Shown: positions 7,901-10,631 of the stretch, in pieces
How positions within the stretch are numbered: position 1 is the first letter of the stretch
How the letters are laid out: each line of letters opens with the position of its first letter
DNA from: Lasiodiplodia sp. COLG20
Taxonomy: Eukaryota > Ascomycota > Dothideomycetes > Botryosphaeriales > Botryosphaeriaceae
Direction: 5' to 3'
Assembly (NCBI GenBank): GCA_009801085.1
Contig: VNWV01000088.1
Coordinates: 1-10,631, forward strand
Length of the DNA stretch: 10,631 nt
Made by a program: the position numbers and the translations under genes
The notes under the pieces: generated by a model
What the model saw: only the letters and a program-made list of their open reading frames with translations
What the model was told of the DNA's origin: nothing
Databases searched by the model: none

Positions 7901-10631
7901 TCCGGGTGCATTCTGCGCTGAGTCTCAAGGGTGGTGTAGGGAAGCTGGATCGCGGCGTCGTGATTCGGTCGCACCAGCCTCTCGAACAGTGATGTGTCCA
8001 AGGAATACTGCTCGCCGCGGGGATGCTCTCGCCCTAGGTCGTAGCGTTGGATCTGCGGGCGCAGCTGCTCGTGGTCGCCGATGAGGATGGCATGCTCAAC
8101 AGAAGGAAGCATTGCGGTAAGTGTGTGCGATTCCAGGACCTCGCCAGCCTCTTCGCAGAGCATTACTTTTGCACGGATGCGACGGAGAAGGTCAAGGTTG
8201 CGAGCAAGCCCGCTCGTGGTGATGCCGATGATGTGGGCCTGCTGCAAGCACCGGAGATCCATCTCCATACGATTGCGCTGGTACTTCTTTCTCCGATCAT
8301 TATACTCGCAAATAGCATGTATGAGATCACGCTGGGCACTTGCGCGAAGATGATGTACCCAGTAACGGTGCAATTTCTGCCTCTCCTTGTAAGACATTGC
8401 CATCAAGCCCGTCGATTCGAGCGTGGATATTGAGCGTTCCTGTTGCCCGGGCACAGGCGGATGTCCTCCCCGGAGCCATTCCAGTAGAGCTTGCCTCGGC
8501 ATTCTGCCTTCCAGTTCATATCCCTCTTCATCCACGAAGCCAGTCCCAAACAATTCGTCATGCTGGCAGGGCTGGTACTTCTGGAGATACTGCTTGATAG
8601 ATTGCCATGAGTCCGCATTGCTGAGCGTATAGAGGAGATTGTCGATTTCCTTCTCATCTGCCCCCAGCTGTGTGCGAAGCTCCCAAGAAACATGCTTTTC
8701 GGCTTTGGTTCCCTCCATCTTCTTTGCGACTTCACGAAGCACAAGCGGTTGCAACACTTCCGACTTGCACCTGGAACCAACGCGGATGATTTGGGGTACT
8801 CCAGCATCCACCAGGTGCTCAAGAAGCTGGTCGAGGGCATGGTTGGTGTAGCAGACACAGATTATGGGACCAAGATTCGCAGCTTTGCGATTATCCAAAA
8901 GGACTTTGATCAAAGCGATGCCGGTGAAGCTTTTGCCGGTGCCCGGTGGTCCTTGGATGAGAGCAAAACTGCGCGTAAGGGAGTCCACGACAGCATGGGC
9001 CTGTGCATCATCCAACGACGAGTTTCGAATCAGATCTTTGACACCAAAGTGGCCTGTAGACGGAAGCAGAAGTTCCATACCCCCCCGTGTAATCTTGCGG
9101 AGGTCAAAGCGATAGCCAGGATTCCTGGCATAGGTTGGTGGAGGAACGCCAACGACACCCACTTCAGCTTGACCTGGGGCAAGGAATTCTGGAAAAGGGA
9201 CATCGCCGCTTGTGGACATCTGTTGCAGTGCCTTCAGGGTCGGCTGAAAGGCTGGAAGCAGCACCCCTGGGAATTCGACAAGCGAAATTTGGCCAGTGTC
9301 CCAGCAGCGCTGGAGAAGATCATCAAGGTGCTGGTCGCTCTGCTCCACAAGACTGACAGTCAGGAAGGCCATGTTGCTGTTGCCATGCAGGCTTCGTTCT
9401 TCTTCCTCGTCATCCACACTGCTCTCAACTCCATCGGATGCGGGCTTTGATTTCGTCTGGTCGTTGACCACAGAGCAGAATAGAAGAAGCCCGGAGCTGT
9501 CCAGCAAGCAAACGAGGGCGTCTCCCTGCAGGCGGCGAGATTTGGACCACCACTCCGACCTCTGGTTTTTAGTCATTGTCCGGACAGGCTGCGGCTGAGG
9601 AAACGAGACTCGGCACCGGAAACCATCTCTACGATCGACCGAGAAGTCATCAATGCTGACTCCACTGTACGTGTAGGTTCGAAGACCCTGCCGAATGTCG
9701 CGACGGCCGCTGAAAGCACCGTCTGGATCCTGCATGCGGGCAACCTCAGCGTGAATGACATCCCGGAGCTGGCCGACGGTGTCTTCTCGGAGGAGGCGGA
9801 AATGGCGGTCAAGGAGGCCTTGAATGCCTTGTTTGTGCCAGGTGGCAGGGTCGCTCACAGGGAGATACTCTGGTCTCAAAGACTGAACCTCTTGCCATGT
9901 GGGCAGCACCCGGATTTTGGTGATATCTTCGTCGTCATTATCGTGACGGGGGCCATTCAATGACAAACCCCCGGGATAGTCAATTGGTATGCCAAAAAAG
10001 GCTTGCGTGACCGGTTGCTTTGCCTTGTCGGCCAGATCGGGCATAGCTTGTCCAATTCCAAGACGCTGCTGGATCTTGGCAAGAGAAGCCCATGCCTTCT
10101 CGCATCCTGCCTTCCTGTGGTCCGATGCATGACGTTCCAGTAAGAGAGAAAAAATACCGACAAGCTTCGAGATATCTGGATGTATCTGAGCTCCGCCGTT
10201 GACGTCGACTACTTTTGAAAGGGCTAAGAGAACAAGCTGAAAGATCTCCGCAACCGAGGGCGATGCCGGCGGTAGGTCTCCTTTGGAAGCATCGGACAAT
10301 ACTTGGGCAATGAAGGAAAAGAGCTGTATAGCTCTGTGACCATTGAAGCCGTAGAGGAAGGTAAGTAGGTCGCCAAGCGGCTGCTCGAGTAGGATTGAAG
10401 AGAGTACGTCAGGGTGGGTGAGGATGCGAAAGAACGAAACGTGCTGGCTAAGGAACCTGCGAAGCTTCATGCTGTCCGTGAGCGATACTGTATCTTGCTC
10501 AGTCAACTCACGAACACGGGATAAGCCACCGGTGGATGCCATGCGCATGATTACGTCCTGCCGTATTCCCGGGTCCGAAACAACAAGCTCAGCACCTTTC
10601 TGGAAAAATTTGGATAGCTGAGGGCCAAGGG
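4908..10631 (-). CDS. ZNFX1/NFX1-type zinc-finger SF1 RNA helicase with C-terminal RZ finger (5' partial)
   Basis: Two exons, 10629-6414 and 6277-4908, encode 1861 visible residues ending at TAG (4908-4910). The frame stays open to the right edge, with 27 residues before the first ATG (10548), so the true start lies outside. Domains in order: helical N-terminus (about 1-165), a ZNFX1-type segment with HFRLLRED (about 215-265), an acidic stretch (about 371-386), an Upf1-like superfamily 1 helicase (about 511-1075), NFX1-type cysteine repeats (1130-1396), an incomplete RING-like segment (1393-1476), helical sequence, and an RZ finger (1776-1813). Characterised relatives are Hrr1, SAD-3, ZNFX-1 and mammalian ZNFX1, which act in RNA silencing or antiviral RNA sensing. 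ATP-dependent RNA binding or unwinding is expected from the intact motifs; ubiquitin-ligase activity is only inferred from the RZ finger. Which fungal paralogue this is cannot be settled here. A weak AATAAG lies about 80 bases past the stop. Confidence 0.93.
4974..5087 (-). other. RZ-type zinc finger (C-terminal domain)
   Basis: The segment GHWYYCENGHPF...CPQCGAPAGG carries the RZ pattern. The ligands Cys1781, His1785, Cys1801 and Cys1804 have spacings of 4, 16 and 3, the same as the zinc ligands I recall for the RZ finger of human RNF213. In RNF213 this finger is needed for ubiquitylation, including of bacterial lipopolysaccharide; ZNFX1 proteins carry it at their C-terminus, as here. About 21 residues follow it. 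Confidence 0.9.
5985..6236 (-). other. Incomplete RING-like segment
   Basis: Candidate ligands are Cys1393/Cys1396 (CQVC), Cys1424, Cys1429 and His1431 (CLFPPCGH), and Cys1473/Cys1476 (CPTC), followed by a conserved RYGRIVRRALLDESTKKFI stretch known from fungal members of this family. A classical C3HC4 RING needs a middle C-x2-C pair soon after the His; I see none, so this may bind one zinc or be a family-specific fold. Confidence 0.5.
6225..7161 (-). other. NFX1-type cysteine-rich repeat region, interrupted by the intron
   Basis: About eight repeats begin at Cys1140, 1170, 1230, 1259, 1297, 1322, 1347 and 1375. Most read C-x-H-x-C-x3-C or close to it (CGHSCINKC, CDHSCPRTC, CGHTCRSRC, CRHSCGSKC, CGHQCPSVC). 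In NFX1 and ZNFX1 such arrays mediate nucleic-acid or protein contacts. The last repeat is completed only after splicing, which supports the intron. Confidence 0.88.
6278..6413 (-). other. Spliceosomal intron of the helicase gene
   Basis: The 136-base intron has donor GTGAGT (6413-6408), branch point CTAAC (6292-6288) and acceptor CTACAG (ending at 6278). It splits a Cys codon (T|GC). Splicing turns the read-through end (a TGA 18 bases into the intron) into CGHQCPSVCGETC, restoring an NFX1-type repeat and joining both open frames. A second acceptor (TTCAG ending at 6269) would break the frame. Confidence 0.9.
7324..9018 (-). other. Superfamily 1 (Upf1-like) helicase core
   Basis: Motifs in order: LDDAQAHAV (Q-motif region, 512-520), Walker A GPPGTGKS (533-540, bases 8929-8952), motif Ia CYTNHALDQLL (566-576), motif II CEEAGEVLE (798-806), motif III GDHEQLRP (824-831), TQRRMHPDIS (876-885), motif V TIDNFQGEEAKVVVVS (1024-1039) and motif VI VLLSRAQHGMFIIGN (1060-1074). 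Arg877, Gln1029 and Arg1064 are the expected nucleotide-sensing positions. About 220 residues, rich in charged helical sequence, separate motif Ia from motif II, fitting the stalk and 1B insertions of this group. Confidence 0.93.

Noticed and set aside
8692..9450. 252-residue open frame on the + strand
   Set aside because: It lies fully antisense to the helicase core, which has all motifs intact on the - strand. Its own translation shows no domain.

Overview
The window looks like nuclear DNA of a filamentous ascomycete fungus (Pezizomycotina). Short spliceosomal introns with GT...AG ends and CTAAC branch points interrupt the genes. The two recognisable products belong to families I know from such fungi: a very large ZNFX1/NFX1-type RNA helicase and a C2H2 protein with a fungal C-terminal domain. 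I cannot name a genus from sequence alone.

Layout. Positions 1 to about 1930 hold nothing I recognise. From about 1975 to 3072 on the + strand lies a C2H2 zinc-finger gene. Its last exon (2345-3072) is convincing; its 5' part is only a candidate three-exon model. A 1.8 kb spacer (3073-4907) follows. It contains a tight cluster of palindromes (4213-4279), another short inverted repeat and an AT-rich stretch, which I read as a possible decayed mobile-element remnant. From 4908 to the right edge, on the - strand, runs one giant gene of two visible exons, whose 5' end lies beyond the window. The two genes converge on the spacer.

The giant gene encodes at least 1861 residues, in this order: an alpha-helical N-terminal region, a ZNFX1-type linker segment, a superfamily 1 (Upf1-like) helicase core, about eight NFX1-type cysteine repeats, an incomplete RING-like segment, a long helical region, and a C-terminal RZ-type zinc finger like those of ZNFX1 and RNF213. 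Characterised relatives are Hrr1 of fission yeast (RNAi heterochromatin), SAD-3 of Neurospora (meiotic silencing), ZNFX-1 of worms (small-RNA inheritance) and mammalian ZNFX1 (antiviral RNA sensing). A role in RNA surveillance, silencing or antiviral defence, perhaps with ubiquitin-ligase activity, is therefore a reasonable inference, not something the sequence proves. I see no operon-like or multi-gene defence system here; the noteworthy content is this single multidomain protein and the uncharacterised zinc-finger gene.

Residue numbers for the giant protein count the ATG at 10548 as 1; 27 more in-frame residues precede it in the window.
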